Below are positions 46,424 through 54,288 of a DNA stretch of 54,288 bases, piece by piece; position 1 is the first letter of the stretch; every line of letters begins with the position of its first letter. The position numbers and the translations under genes are program-made. The notes under the pieces are model-generated. The model ran no database searches. It saw only the letters and a list, made by a program, of their open reading frames with translations, and had not been told where the DNA came from. Source of the DNA: Halanaerobium saccharolyticum (lineage in GTDB: Bacteria; Bacillota; Halanaerobiia; Halanaerobiales; Halanaerobiaceae); contig NZ_QAXS01000022.1 in assembly GCF_003053565.1 (NCBI RefSeq), forward strand, positions 1 through 54,288, read 5' to 3'.

Positions 46424-46798
46424 TCACCCATCATAATAAACCAGCTGCTTTTTCAGCTTCCTGATTCCACCTCGTGGATTCTCTACATCTCCATCATAGC
46501 GGGGAATAATATGCTGATGCAGGTGCATAACAGTCTGACCTCCCGCATGGTTGACATTAAAGCCAATATTATAGCCGTCTGGAGCATATTCTGCTTCCAA
46601 TATTTTTTTACACTCTTTTGTCAGTTCAAAGATAGCCATTACTTCCTCTTCAGTCGCCTCAAAATAACTGGCAAAGTGCCGTTTTGGAATCACCAGCATG
46701 TGACCTTCATTGACAGGGGATTTATCGTATATCGCAAAAGCCAGTTCATTTTCTATAATATAATCTTTTTCTGGATACTCACAAAATACACAGCTCAT
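46424..46798 (-). CDS. HIT family hydrolase
   Basis: This 124-residue histidine-triad nucleotide-binding protein starts MSCVFCEYPEKDYIIENELA. It has GHMLVIPKRH in the middle and the active-site triad QTVMHLHQHIIPR (about 88-100). Members hydrolyse nucleoside phosphoramidates or dinucleoside polyphosphates in the cytoplasm. Length is typical. It stands alone, and a structured element lies about 160 bases upstream of its start. Confidence 0.92.
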   Translation of the reverse strand: MSCVFCEYPEKDYIIENELAFAIYDKSPVNEGHMLVIPKRHFASYFEATEEEVMAIFELTKECKKILEAEYAPDGYNIGFNVNHAGGQTVMHLHQHIIPRYDGDVENPRGGIRKLKKQLVYYDG

Positions 46799-46960
46799 TT
46801 ATTCAGCCTACTTTCTATTAATCAAAGCTTTTAGATTCATATAGAAGCTTAAGTAATTCCTGATTGAAAGATTATTAAATACTTTTATTTTTGAAGATCT
46901 TAACTTGACAATTTAATTTTAAAAAATTATGATTAACTTACAATAAAAGATTTTTAGAGA

Positions 46961-47044
46961 GGATTATTGAGGGTAGAACAGGCATCTACCGCACCTGAAT
47001 TCAGGTATAAAGAGATGTGGGTACGCCGTCCCAACAATAATTCC
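46961..47044. other. unclassified structured element
   Basis: The ends GGATTATTG and CAATAATTCC pair. Inside are a 6-bp hairpin GGTAGA/TCTACC (46972-46990), a 14-base perfect palindrome ACCTGAATTCAGGT (46993-47006) and a 3' GC-rich segment. On the minus strand it would lie in the leader of the HIT gene. Local GC is well above the surroundings. I cannot match it to a riboswitch or RNA family. The rest of the 46799-47088 gap holds nothing I recognise. Confidence 0.4.
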
Positions 47045-47088
47045 CTAGTATATTATTATCGACTACTATTGTTTCTCCTCTGTAGTTT

Positions 47089-48231
47089 TTAAGCCGTTCT
47101 GTATTCATAATTCTTCCATTTTTTTGCCAGTTTTCTCATTTCTAAAACTGGAATATTTAATACTTCTGCAGCCTTATTAATGGTTATTTCCTCTTTAATA
47201 ACTAATTTTCTAACCAGAGCGAATAGCTTTTCATTTTTTCTTATATAATCTCTCGGTTCTGGTTCTTTTTTATCATATCCAGCTTCTTTGAGTTTTTTGA
47301 ATAGAGCACCTAATATTTTAGCATCTATATAGCCATATTTATTTAAAGTCATGATCAGAGATTTTACACTAACACCAAATTCTTTCTTCTTCTCAATAAT
47401 CAGATCCAGGTCAATATAACCATCAAAATAATAATTATAATTTTTTAGAACTTTAGCAGGTACTAAAAATGCCATCGCGAAATGATCTGCTGCTTTTTCT
47501 CTTATATCTTTTATCCGAGTGTTAGCATATTTAAAGTCACTAATATCTTTACTGTATTGATCACGATGAAGTATTAAGTGACCTAATTCATGGACTGCAG
47601 AAAAGATTTTTCTTTCTTCGGGAATATCTCTGCTGTCATTGATAAAAATATAGGCTCCTTTATCTTCAGAGTAAGCAGAAACAGCATCTAAATTAGCATC
47701 TTTAATTTCCTGAGCAATTACATTAATATTATTTTCTTCAAAAAGAGTAAAGACATTGAAATTTAATGCATCATCTACCCCCATATATCTTCTCTGTTTT
47801 TCTGCAATTTTTTCTATAGCAGCTTTCTCCTTTTTATTTAATTTATTACCTTCAATTTTTATTTTATATTCTTCTGGTAAATAATCTTTTACAGGGTCAT
47901 CACTTAGTTCTATAATTTCATGATACAATTTAAATTTCTCTGCAATTTTATTTTTTAATTTGTCATCAAAATTATTTTCTGGATCATCAGCTCTAAACAT
48001 GAAAGATACTTTTTCTCTTCTTGATTTTTCGCTTAGAAAAAAATCAATCTCTTTATCAAAATATCTGGCTAATTTATATAATTTGCCGCTATCCATTACT
48101 CTTTCTCCATCTAAATACTTTGCAAAAGTCTGCCTAGTAACACCTATGATTTCTCCCATTTCAGTCTGGTTAAGGTTAAATTCATCCTGCAGCTCTTTTA
48201 AATTATTAGCTATTACTTCTGCCACTTTCAT
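47089..48231 (-). CDS. HTH-Xre and ImmA/IrrE metallopeptidase fusion protein
   Basis: Residues 1-60 form an Xre-type helix-turn-helix (NLNQTEMGEIIGVTRQTFAK). Residues about 150-260 form an ImmA/IrrE (DUF955) zinc protease with HELGHLILHRDQ (about 211) and a downstream Glu region REKAADHFAMAFLVP. A C-terminal part (about 310-380) may be a second helix-turn-helix. At 380 residues the length is normal. Such proteins cleave repressors in mobile elements or act in stress and toxin-antitoxin control. The ATG at 48231 has AGGAGGTGCC before it. Confidence 0.88.
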   Translation of the reverse strand: MKVAEVIANNLKELQDEFNLNQTEMGEIIGVTRQTFAKYLDGERVMDSGKLYKLARYFDKEIDFFLSEKSRREKVSFMFRADDPENNFDDKLKNKIAEKFKLYHEIIELSDDPVKDYLPEEYKIKIEGNKLNKKEKAAIEKIAEKQRRYMGVDDALNFNVFTLFEENNINVIAQEIKDANLDAVSAYSEDKGAYIFINDSRDIPEERKIFSAVHELGHLILHRDQYSKDISDFKYANTRIKDIREKAADHFAMAFLVPAKVLKNYNYYFDGYIDLDLIIEKKKEFGVSVKSLIMTLNKYGYIDAKILGALFKKLKEAGYDKKEPEPRDYIRKNEKLFALVRKLVIKEEITINKAAEVLNIPVLEMRKLAKKWKNYEYRTA

Positions 48232-48401
48232 AATGGCACCTCCTTATAATGTTAAATATATATAACTTATATATTATTCATAAATTAATTTTTGTTATAT
48301 TATATTAACATCATAACACTAATACCAGCTAATTAAAAGTCATTTTACAACATCTACCGACCAATAATCACCAACCAGCTGCTTCTCAAAAAGATTAACA
48401 A

Positions 48402-48911
48402 TTAAATAATTTTGTATTTTTTTAATTCTGCTTCTAAAAAATCAACATTCTCAGTTATATAGTCTCTGAACAAATTAAACAATCTGTCATCAACATGTCC
48501 ATAGTACATAAAAATAAAAAAATTAATCAGATCTACATTTTCAATCTGGTCAAGTTTAGACCAGGTCTCTTCAGTCAGTGCTTTTCCGGCTTCAGTAATA
48601 AAGGATATCAAAAGCTTATAATGCTCATCTAAAGTTTCAACGCCTGCATTTTTCAGTTTTTTTTCAACTTCTTCAATTTTCATTTTCAACTTATTCTGGG
48701 TCTCTTCACTAATGAAATTATTAAACTCTTTATTAAAATTAGTCTCTTCTTCACTCTCCACCTCTAACTCTTCTTTATCTAATTCTTCAAATTGCTCAAA
48801 TATTTCTTTTGTTTCTTCGGCCTTTTCACGATGAAATTCTATCAATTCGCTTTTTTCTTCAGGAAAATATTTTTCTAATATCTCAAATAATTCAGCTTCT
48901 TTAAAACCCAC
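48402..48911 (-). CDS. hypothetical acidic helical protein, 169 aa
   Basis: I do not recognise the family. The protein is very acidic (many Glu in about 25-75) and helical throughout. It begins with GTG preceded by AGGTAG. It lies 29 bases downstream of the 319-aa gene and is probably co-transcribed with it. No catalytic motif is seen. The gap 48232-48401 beyond it holds only AT-rich promoter-like sequence. Confidence 0.5.
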   Translation of the reverse strand: MGFKEAELFEILEKYFPEEKSELIEFHREKAEETKEIFEQFEELDKEELEVESEEETNFNKEFNNFISEETQNKLKMKIEEVEKKLKNAGVETLDEHYKLLISFITEAGKALTEETWSKLDQIENVDLINFFIFMYYGHVDDRLFNLFRDYITENVDFLEAELKKYKII

Positions 48912-48940
48912 TTTTGTTTTTCTACCTGAAATGTGAAGAT

Positions 48941-49900
48941 CTAAAACAATGAATAAATCTTTAAAAAGGGATCTTTATTAGACTTTTTCTCAAATTCCTC
49001 AAATCTGTCAAAATAGTCTCTGTACTCATCAAAAACAAATATCCAGATATCATTTAACACTTCAATAAAGTCTTTCATTTCATAGCAGGGACCATCCTCA
49101 TCAATACAGGCCATTTTAACTAATGATTCCAGGTCTTTACTTTCATTAAGCCAGAGTATAAATAAATCTATAGCACCTTTGCTGTGTACTGTATATTCGC
49201 GGGCCTTTAAATAGTCTTTAAGCCATTCTGAAACAGTTTCTTGACCCAGTTTTTTGAAAAAATAATGCATCATTTCATTCTGATCACCACGATAGAAATG
49301 ATAGAAATTTTTAATAACATCATGATCCGCAAATCTGCTTTTGAGTTTAGTAAATAATTTTTCCTTAGCTGCTAAAACTGGCCACTCAAATTTTTGCTCA
49401 AATATTTCTTCTAACCAGTTAACTGCCTCAGTTACTTCTTCACTATCAAAATCTCCCATGACAATTGTCTTATCAGGAAAACAATTTTCAATTAAAATTG
49501 AAATAGCCAGAATTAGTTTGTGGTAGTCTTCCCCCTGAGTTTTGCGTTTATAGATAAAGCGGAGATCTTTATCAAAATCAAGATAGCTGAATAAAATGTC
49601 GTCATTATCATAACTACTCCAGGTATCATAATAGTCCAGATTATAGTATAGAGAGAAAGTTTCAGCTCGGGAATTATTTTCGATGTTTCCACAGATACTC
49701 CAGTGTCTGCGTTTAAGATCATTAATATTTTTTTCCACATCAGAAGTGAGAACAAGTCTTTTTTCTCCCAGATGGCTTTCAGATTTTAACGCCATTGCCG
49801 GATAATCATCAATTATTTTAAGCGTCTTTAAATAACAATTCTGCCACTGCAAACTATCAATTTTCTCTGGATTTACTGCCAGACCAATCTCGATACCCAT
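48941..49900 (-). CDS. hypothetical protein, 319 aa
   Basis: The opening MGIEIGLAVNPEKIDSLQW and the later WSICGNIENNSRAETFSLYY fit a family I recall from Clostridia and Bacilli, annotated only as hypothetical. No enzyme motif is visible. The product is cytoplasmic by appearance and rich in aromatic and acidic residues. It pairs with the downstream 169-aa gene. The ATG at 49900 has GGGGAGATAA before it. Function is unknown. Confidence 0.55.
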   Translation of the reverse strand: MGIEIGLAVNPEKIDSLQWQNCYLKTLKIIDDYPAMALKSESHLGEKRLVLTSDVEKNINDLKRRHWSICGNIENNSRAETFSLYYNLDYYDTWSSYDNDDILFSYLDFDKDLRFIYKRKTQGEDYHKLILAISILIENCFPDKTIVMGDFDSEEVTEAVNWLEEIFEQKFEWPVLAAKEKLFTKLKSRFADHDVIKNFYHFYRGDQNEMMHYFFKKLGQETVSEWLKDYLKAREYTVHSKGAIDLFILWLNESKDLESLVKMACIDEDGPCYEMKDFIEVLNDIWIFVFDEYRDYFDRFEEFEKKSNKDPFLKIYSLF

Positions 49901-50054
49901 TTATTATCTCCCCTTCTTGTGAAAAGTATTATTAACTTAATTATAATACTTATAATACATATGTTCAAGGAAATAATGTCTATAGGTATCAATTTTTTGG
50001 TTATTTATTAACTTAACCAATTAAAAATCAAAGCAATTTAGGAAGAACAAAACG

Positions 50055-50083
50055 CAAAAAACCCTCCTCAAATGAGAAGGGTT
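50055..50083 (-). terminator. intrinsic terminator of the glycerol dehydrogenase gene
   Basis: The stem AACCCTCCTCA/TGAGAAGGGTT (one wobble) is followed on the minus strand by Ts. It lies about 55 bases after the gene's stop and is nearly the same as the hairpin at 38575-38600. Confidence 0.8.
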
Positions 50084-50136
50084 GATCACATCAGTTAAAA
50101 ATATTGGTTATTTTTATAGTTTTTGATAAAAGTTAT

Positions 50137-51207
50137 TTAAAGAACATCAACTGCTAAAATTGCATCTTTAACCATTTCTGCATCTACAGCAAAAGGCATG
50201 TTGTGGATTGTTTCACCTTCAGCACAGCTTGCTTCTGCTACTTTTAGTATTTTTTCATCACTCACATCTGTAATGCCTAAGTCAGCTAGAGTGGTTGGTA
50301 GTCCAACTTCTCTGCAGAAATTCATGACCTTTTCGATTTCTGCTGGATCTCTATCTTCTAATACCATCTGGACCAAAGTAGAATATGCAACCTTTTCTCC
50401 GTGGGTCTTAGTATGTGTCTCTTCTAACACTGTGAAACCATTGTGAACTGCATGGGCTGCAGCTAAGCCACCACTTTCAAAACCAAGTCCACTTAATAAA
50501 GTATTGGCTTCAACAATTTTTTCTAATGCTTCAGTTACCACACCAGCCTCAGCAGCTTTTTTAGCACTAACTCCATATTCTAATAATGTATTATAGCAGA
50601 GTTCAGCCAAATTTAGAGCTGTCATTGTTGGTGCTCCACCTGACATTGCTTTTTTTCTGGTCAAAGCAGAAGCAGCAGCTTCAAAATAAGTTGCCAGCGC
50701 ATCTCCCATTCCAGAAACTAAAAATCTAACAGGTGCATTTGCTACAATTTCAGTATCAATGATTACTGCATCTGGGTTTTTAGGTAAGAATAGATAGTCT
50801 TCAAAAACTCCCTCTTCAGTATAAATAACAGATAATGCACTGCAGGGAGCATCTGTTGCTGCTATAGTTGGTACAATAACTACTGGTAGTTCAGAATAAT
50901 GAGCAACAGCTTTGGCTGTATCTAAAGTCTTACCTCCACCCATTCCAATTATTAATTCTGCATTTTCTTGAGCAGCTTTTTCCTTTAGTCTTTCTATTTC
51001 TACTTTTGAGCATTCTCCATTGAAAAATTCAATTTCATAATCAAATTCCGTAAGTCCTGCCTCCAGATCAGATAAAAACAGTTCTTCAACAATAGTGTCA
51101 GCAATGATTAAAGCTTTTTCGCCAAGATCTTTAATATAGTCTTTCATTTCCTTAATTACATTTTTGCCCTGAACATATTTACCTGGTGATGTTAAAACTT
51201 TTATCAT
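50137..51207 (-). CDS. gldA: glycerol dehydrogenase
   Basis: This NAD-dependent iron- or zinc-type alcohol dehydrogenase oxidises glycerol to dihydroxyacetone. The nucleotide loop is IIGMGGGKTLDTAKAVA (about 92), followed by VVIVPTIAATDAPCSAL. The metal ligands are the Asp in SGMGDALATYFEA and the histidines in AAHAVHNGF and HTKTHGEKVAY. I chose the ATG at 51207, eight bases after AAAGGAG, which gives 356 residues. A longer start at 51237 would place that site inside the gene. It is monocistronic, with its own terminator. Confidence 0.92.
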   Translation of the reverse strand: MIKVLTSPGKYVQGKNVIKEMKDYIKDLGEKALIIADTIVEELFLSDLEAGLTEFDYEIEFFNGECSKVEIERLKEKAAQENAELIIGMGGGKTLDTAKAVAHYSELPVVIVPTIAATDAPCSALSVIYTEEGVFEDYLFLPKNPDAVIIDTEIVANAPVRFLVSGMGDALATYFEAAASALTRKKAMSGGAPTMTALNLAELCYNTLLEYGVSAKKAAEAGVVTEALEKIVEANTLLSGLGFESGGLAAAHAVHNGFTVLEETHTKTHGEKVAYSTLVQMVLEDRDPAEIEKVMNFCREVGLPTTLADLGITDVSDEKILKVAEASCAEGETIHNMPFAVDAEMVKDAILAVDVL

Positions 51208-51302
51208 TAAAACCACTCCTTTTAATATTTTTTTCACAATTTAATTATACTACAGTTATTTGAAGATATCAAATTAGAGTTTGATTGAAAATTTTAATAA
51301 AA

Positions 51303-51755
51303 TCAATCCACAATCTTTACAACTTTATCAAGAAATAAAATCCCATCCAAATGATCAATTTCATGCTGGATTGCTCTTGCTTCCAGACCTTCTGCTTTAA
51401 ACTCAATTTCATTTCCATCTCGATCTAAAGTTTTAACTTTAATTTTTTCAGCTCTAATAACATCACCGGTTTCTCCGGGAATACTCAGACATCCCTCTTC
51501 CATAACTGCTTTTCCCTCTTCTTCTATAATCTCAGGGTTAATTAAAACAATTTTATTATCTTCCTGAATATCAACTACTGCTATTCTTTTTAAAATACCT
51601 ACCTGGGGAGCAGCTAAACCAATCCCATCTTCTGAAGACATTGTCTCAAACATATTATCAATTAAATCATTAATTTTTTCAGTGATCTCATCTATTTTTT
51701 TAGCCTTAGTTCTTAAAACTGGGTCACCAATTTTTCTGATTTGCAAAGGGCTCAT
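51303..51755 (-). CDS. def: peptide deformylase
   Basis: It removes the formyl group from new proteins. All three motifs are present: GIGLAAPQVG (about 45), EEGCLSIPG with the metal-binding Cys (about 90), and QHEIDHLDG with the HExxH pattern (about 130). At 150 residues it is complete. The ATG has AGGAGGTAG before it. It stands alone between glycerol dehydrogenase and a divergent secreted protein. Confidence 0.95.
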   Translation of the reverse strand: MSPLQIRKIGDPVLRTKAKKIDEITEKINDLIDNMFETMSSEDGIGLAAPQVGILKRIAVVDIQEDNKIVLINPEIIEEEGKAVMEEGCLSIPGETGDVIRAEKIKVKTLDRDGNEIEFKAEGLEARAIQHEIDHLDGILFLDKVVKIVD

Positions 51756-51948
51756 AATATCTACCTCCTAAATCATATTATAAGTTTCTTTTGAACATAT
51801 GTCAATAAACTGTTTGAGATTTAACAGCAGATATTGAGGCTGCCCTTAAAGTTAAAAAAACTGCTCTTAAATCACATACTATTAATTATTCATATTTAGG
51901 AGTATAATTATATATAGAGGGGAATTGAAAATCAGGAGGGGAATAAAA

Positions 51949-52658
51949 ATGAGAATTATGATAAATTCATTTTCAGCAGTATTAATTATCCTGATTCTTA
52001 GCTTAATTATAAAATCAACTGCACTGGCTCATATACCATTAGATACTTCTGTTTCTGCAACTAAAGCAGAGCCGATATTTGTGAAGGATCATCAAATCTC
52101 CTGGGCAGCCTACAATCAATTAGATAATGCAGGTGATGTAGATTACTACAGTTTTCAGGTCGAGCAGGGTGAGGAAATTTATTTCAGTATGGTTATCCCT
52201 GAAATTGAAAGATATCAGAATTTTAGACCTGATGTTGCCCTAATTGGTCCGGGTTTAGAAAATAATTATGCCGGTTATGATAAAAATTATATTAATTCCT
52301 TCTTAAAACTTGATCCAGATGAAAAGATAATTATTGTTAGAGATGATCAGGCTGATCCCAAAATCTTTTTTGAACCCTTTACCAGGACATCTTACTGGAG
52401 GCGGCAGCAGTTTTCAACTGCAGCTCCAGCAGCAGGAACTTATTATCTGGAAGTATTTTTAGCAGAAAAAGCCCAGGGCAAATATACCCTTGCCATCGGC
52501 CGGAAAGAAGTCTGGAGTCTAAGGGATCTAATTAAAATGCCAAAATTTGGTGGGATACCAGAATCTTTGTCGAAAAAGAGAATTCTACCTATTTGATTTT
52601 GGCTTTTATAATATCAATAACTTCATTTTTGGTTTATAGATTTATCTTTAAACAATAA
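51949..52658 (+). CDS. secreted beta-sandwich protein, probable frameshift before a C-terminal anchor
   Basis: The preferred ATG at 51949 follows CAGGAGGGG and starts a signal peptide, MRIMINSFSAVLIILILSLI, with cleavage after about ALA. The mature part looks like a pre-peptidase C-type beta-sandwich: NAGDVDYYSFQVEQGEEIYF and APAAGTYYLEVFLAEKAQGK. The annotated frame stops at 52596 with RILPI. One frame over, after an A-run near 52570, the codons read KENSTYLILAFIISITSFLV and YRFIFKQ, a membrane helix plus basic tail, ending at 52658. The gene probably lost a C-terminal anchor through a 1-base slip, or a sequencing error sits here. Function is unknown. Confidence 0.6.
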
Positions 52659-52710
52659 ACTTTTTTGTGCTGCTTAGGGGAAAAAATAATTCTATAATGA
52701 AAAAAGATTG

Positions 52711-52764
52711 CAAAAAAAAACTAAACGGCTTAAGTCCTTTAGAGTTTAGGGACTTAGCCGCTTA
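52711..52764 (-). terminator. intrinsic terminator
   Basis: CGGCTTAAGTCC pairs with GGGACTTAGCCG with one bulge. On the minus strand a nine-base T run follows. It closes the Rpn-like remnant at 52839. Confidence 0.7.
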
Positions 52765-52838
52765 GATAATTTCATATTATTTTTACTGTCTACTTGACAG
52801 GGCATGTTCAATATGAGAAAGGGTTTTTAGTTTATATT

Positions 52839-53387
52839 CTAATGCTTTAAAAAATCAATTATTTCTTCCTTAGAATCTGCAGTTATAATTTTTTCGCTTA
52901 AGTCTTCAATTTTACTCAACTCAGCTTTATTAATTAAATCAATAATTTCATTATCTGAATTCTTAAATTTAGCCTTAACTTGCCTCATCAGGATTAATCT
53001 TGCCTCTTCCTGTTTTCCCTCAATCTTACCCTCAATCTTACCCTCAATTCTACCTTCTTCTTTTCCCTTTTTCTTACCCTGCTCTTCAACATATTTAAAA
53101 AATTTAACCATTTTGCGATCCCTCCATAATTCTATCATATTTTCACTGCTTAAAAATTTATCACACAACACAATAGTCAGAGCAGCCAAATTATTCTTAA
53201 ATTTTTGATCGGCATCCAGCTTATCTTCCAGTTCAATAGTTTCTTTAACCCGTTTAACCATATCCTGATCACTGTTCATCAGGGGAAGAAATATTGATTT
53301 TATATCTATTATACAACTTTAGGTCATAGGAAGCAAAACGAAGTAATAATTATGAGCCGTCACATCAAACTGCTGCATTAAATTTCC
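52839..53387 (-). pseudogene. Rpn/PD-(D/E)XK-type transposase-associated nuclease, remnant
   Basis: The open frame 52839-53279 encodes only the C-terminal part, with NNLAALTIVLCDKFLSSENM, WRDRKMVKFF and a KGKEEGRIEGKIEGKIEGK repeat, ending in a helical tail. This tail type is common in Rpn-family recombination-promoting nucleases. Upstream, 53387-53330 reads MQQFDVTAHNYYFVLLPMT and stops; its first residues match the typical start of the family. The nuclease core between them is deleted. Three near-perfect 12-base repeats (about 53018-53053) underlie the EGK repeat. Confidence 0.55.
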
Positions 53388-53469
53388 TCCAAATATTTGC
53401 TTAACTTATTTAGCTTATAATATAGTATATATGTGGGTAGAACCCACAAAAATTCAAGGTGGTGATAAA

Positions 53470-53724
53470 ATGAGGGATAAATTAGTAGTAAAAGTAGATT
53501 CTAGAGGCAGAATTACAATTCCTAAAGAAGCGCGCAAAAAAGCAGATATTGAATCAGGGGATATTCTGTTTATGAATTTAAGCCCGGGCAGGGTAGAATT
53601 AACCCGAGCTATTGAGGACCATCTGGTAGAATTAGCTGCCTATGCAGAAAAAGAATATAAAGATGGAAACACACAAAATCTAAGAGATTTTGCAGAAGAA
53701 GAAGGGATTATTCTAGATGAATAA
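53470..53724 (+). CDS. AbrB/MazE-family antitoxin-like regulator
   Basis: A swapped-hairpin AbrB DNA-binding domain is plain: KLVVKVDSRGRITIPKEARK, then ADIESGDILFMNLSPGRVEL. I chose the ATG at 53470, preceded by AAGGTGGTGA, which gives 84 residues. The C-terminal half (about 50-84) is the usual antitoxin tail. The next gene starts at 53717, overlapping by 8 bases, the classical toxin-antitoxin arrangement. Confidence 0.85.
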   Translation: MRDKLVVKVDSRGRITIPKEARKKADIESGDILFMNLSPGRVELTRAIEDHLVELAAYAEKEYKDGNTQNLRDFAEEEGIILDE

Positions 53725-53866
53725 TTATTCAATTGAGATTATTAAATCAATAAAAGATGACTTAAAAAGTCTTAAACATCAAAAAGAAGAGTTGAAATTC
53801 TTAAAAAACAGGGATTGCTCTAGTCTTTCCCCAGACAGCACTTCTTATACTTTTTACCTAATTTAG
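53717..53866 (+). pseudogene. truncated RelE-like toxin
   Basis: The frame gives MNNYSIEIIKSIKDDLKSLK and about 10 further fitting residues (HQKEELKFLK), like the start of RelE/ParE toxins, then unrelated residues and a stop after 49 codons. The remaining two thirds are missing. It overlaps the antitoxin gene, so the pair was a toxin-antitoxin module whose toxin was cut by the sequence that follows. Confidence 0.5.
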
Positions 53867-53912
53867 CCGAGAAAGCCTCGCTTATGTCAATGGGCGGGGA
53901 TGAATCGGCTAA
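53863..53912. other. nested hairpin next to a TnpB gene
   Basis: TTAGCCGA and TCGGCTAA form a perfect 8-bp outer stem. Inside, CCTCGC pairs with GCGGGG, with one wobble. It lies at the break in the toxin gene and 110 bases before tnpB. It may be the end hairpin of an IS200/IS605-type element, or a relic of one. Confidence 0.35.
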
Positions 53913-54024
53913 TTTATATGTTGAACACTTGTTCTTTTAGTGGTATAATATACTTAGTAATAAAGTTTTTTGCATGGGATTAAAATATCATTGATATTAA
54001 TAATTAATGAAAAAGGTGTTTGAT

Positions 54025-54288
54025 ATGCAATTAACATATGTGCTGGAGTTATTAAAACCAACCAAAAGAAAAGAAAATATATTCTTAAATAACATTGCTG
54101 AAGTAGTTAAAAATCGTCAGGCTGTCGCTGCCAAACTTAAAGCAGGAGAAATCAACTTGAGTTCTGCTGATTTTAAAGAGCTTAACCTTCCCTCTGCTGT
54201 TAAAAATCAGAATATTAGAGAAGTTAAAGCACTTTATAAACAGTTTTTAAAGTCTAACTCTAAAAAAGAAAATATAGAGTTCAAAGCT
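54025..54288 (+). CDS. tnpB: IS200/IS605-type TnpB, N-terminal part (runs off the window)
   Basis: The start MQLTYVLELLKPTKRKENIF, followed by NIAEVVKNRQAVAAKLKAGE and LPSAVKNQNIREVKALYKQF, is the N-terminal pattern of TnpB RNA-guided nucleases. The ATG at 54025 has AAAGGTG before it. An in-frame ATG at 54007 lacks such a site. Only 88 codons are in the window, so the RuvC motifs cannot be checked. Confidence 0.7.
   Translation, partial: MQLTYVLELLKPTKRKENIFLNNIAEVVKNRQAVAAKLKAGEINLSSADFKELNLPSAVKNQNIREVKALYKQFLKSNSKKENIEFKA

Noticed and set aside
46403-46834. Plus-strand 143-codon open frame opposite the HIT gene.
   Set aside because: It is a shadow of the HIT gene on the other strand.
46961-47044. 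Possible fluoride, Ni/Co or twister-type RNA.
   Set aside because: Isolated short motifs looked similar, but the conserved segments did not line up in order, so it is left unclassified.
53018-53053. Short tandem repeats as a possible CRISPR or regulatory array.
   Set aside because: They are 12-base in-frame repeats encoding EGK-rich linker residues, with no spacers.

Overview
The window is low-GC, AT-rich DNA with strong Shine-Dalgarno sites, a SAM-I (S-box) riboswitch and a methyl-accepting chemotaxis receptor. These point to an anaerobic Firmicute; I infer the Halanaerobiales from protein flavour, but cannot prove the genus from sequence alone. Most of the window is a large defence island with remnants of mobile elements at its edges.

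Layout. 1-6.1 kb is a scrapyard: a 5'-truncated polyphosphate kinase, a 5'-truncated chemotaxis receptor, a copied 3' fragment of mcrB, an IS3-family transposase tail, a pRiA4b ORF-3 family gene and a small mosaic of receptor and mcrB scraps. 6.1-38.4 kb is an almost unidirectional (minus-strand) defence block. Read 5' to 3' it carries Zorya type I (zorABCD), then Gabija (gajA-gajB), then a DUF499 ATPase / DUF3780 / DUF1156 methylase / PLD-SNF2 helicase module (the type called Hma in PADLOC, as I recall), then a small insert with a divergent MazF/PemK-like gene and a possible short RNA, then an mcrB-like AAA+ gene without mcrC, coupled to a 1366-aa coiled-coil protein and a 1617-aa DUF1998 helicase. 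That last pair resembles Druantia type III. 38.4-40.1 kb is a second graveyard: a fused antitoxin/PIN scrap, a helicase C-terminus and an IS21 istA pseudogene.

40.1-44.8 kb is a type II restriction-modification cluster. It has three DNA methyltransferases, a MutH/Sau3AI-family nuclease, an Xre-type controller and a DpnII-family nuclease gene with one in-frame stop. Near-identical palindromes, which I read as controller-protein boxes, lie in both divergent promoter regions. The predicted target is GATC, by family.

44.9-54.3 kb is more ordinary: two small genes behind a SAM-I riboswitch, a solo Xre regulator with a palindromic operator, a HIT hydrolase, an unclassified structured element, an HTH-ImmA/IrrE protein, two unknown genes, glycerol dehydrogenase, peptide deformylase, a secreted protein with a probable frameshift before its membrane anchor, an Rpn-like nuclease remnant, an AbrB-type antitoxin with a truncated toxin, and the start of a TnpB gene at the window edge.

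How it fits together: the defence genes cover envelope-linked sensing (Zorya), an OLD-family nuclease with a UvrD helicase (Gabija), methylation-linked discrimination (DUF1156 module) and classical restriction (GATC). The duplicated mcrB and receptor scraps suggest repeated recombination or allele exchange at the left edge of the island.
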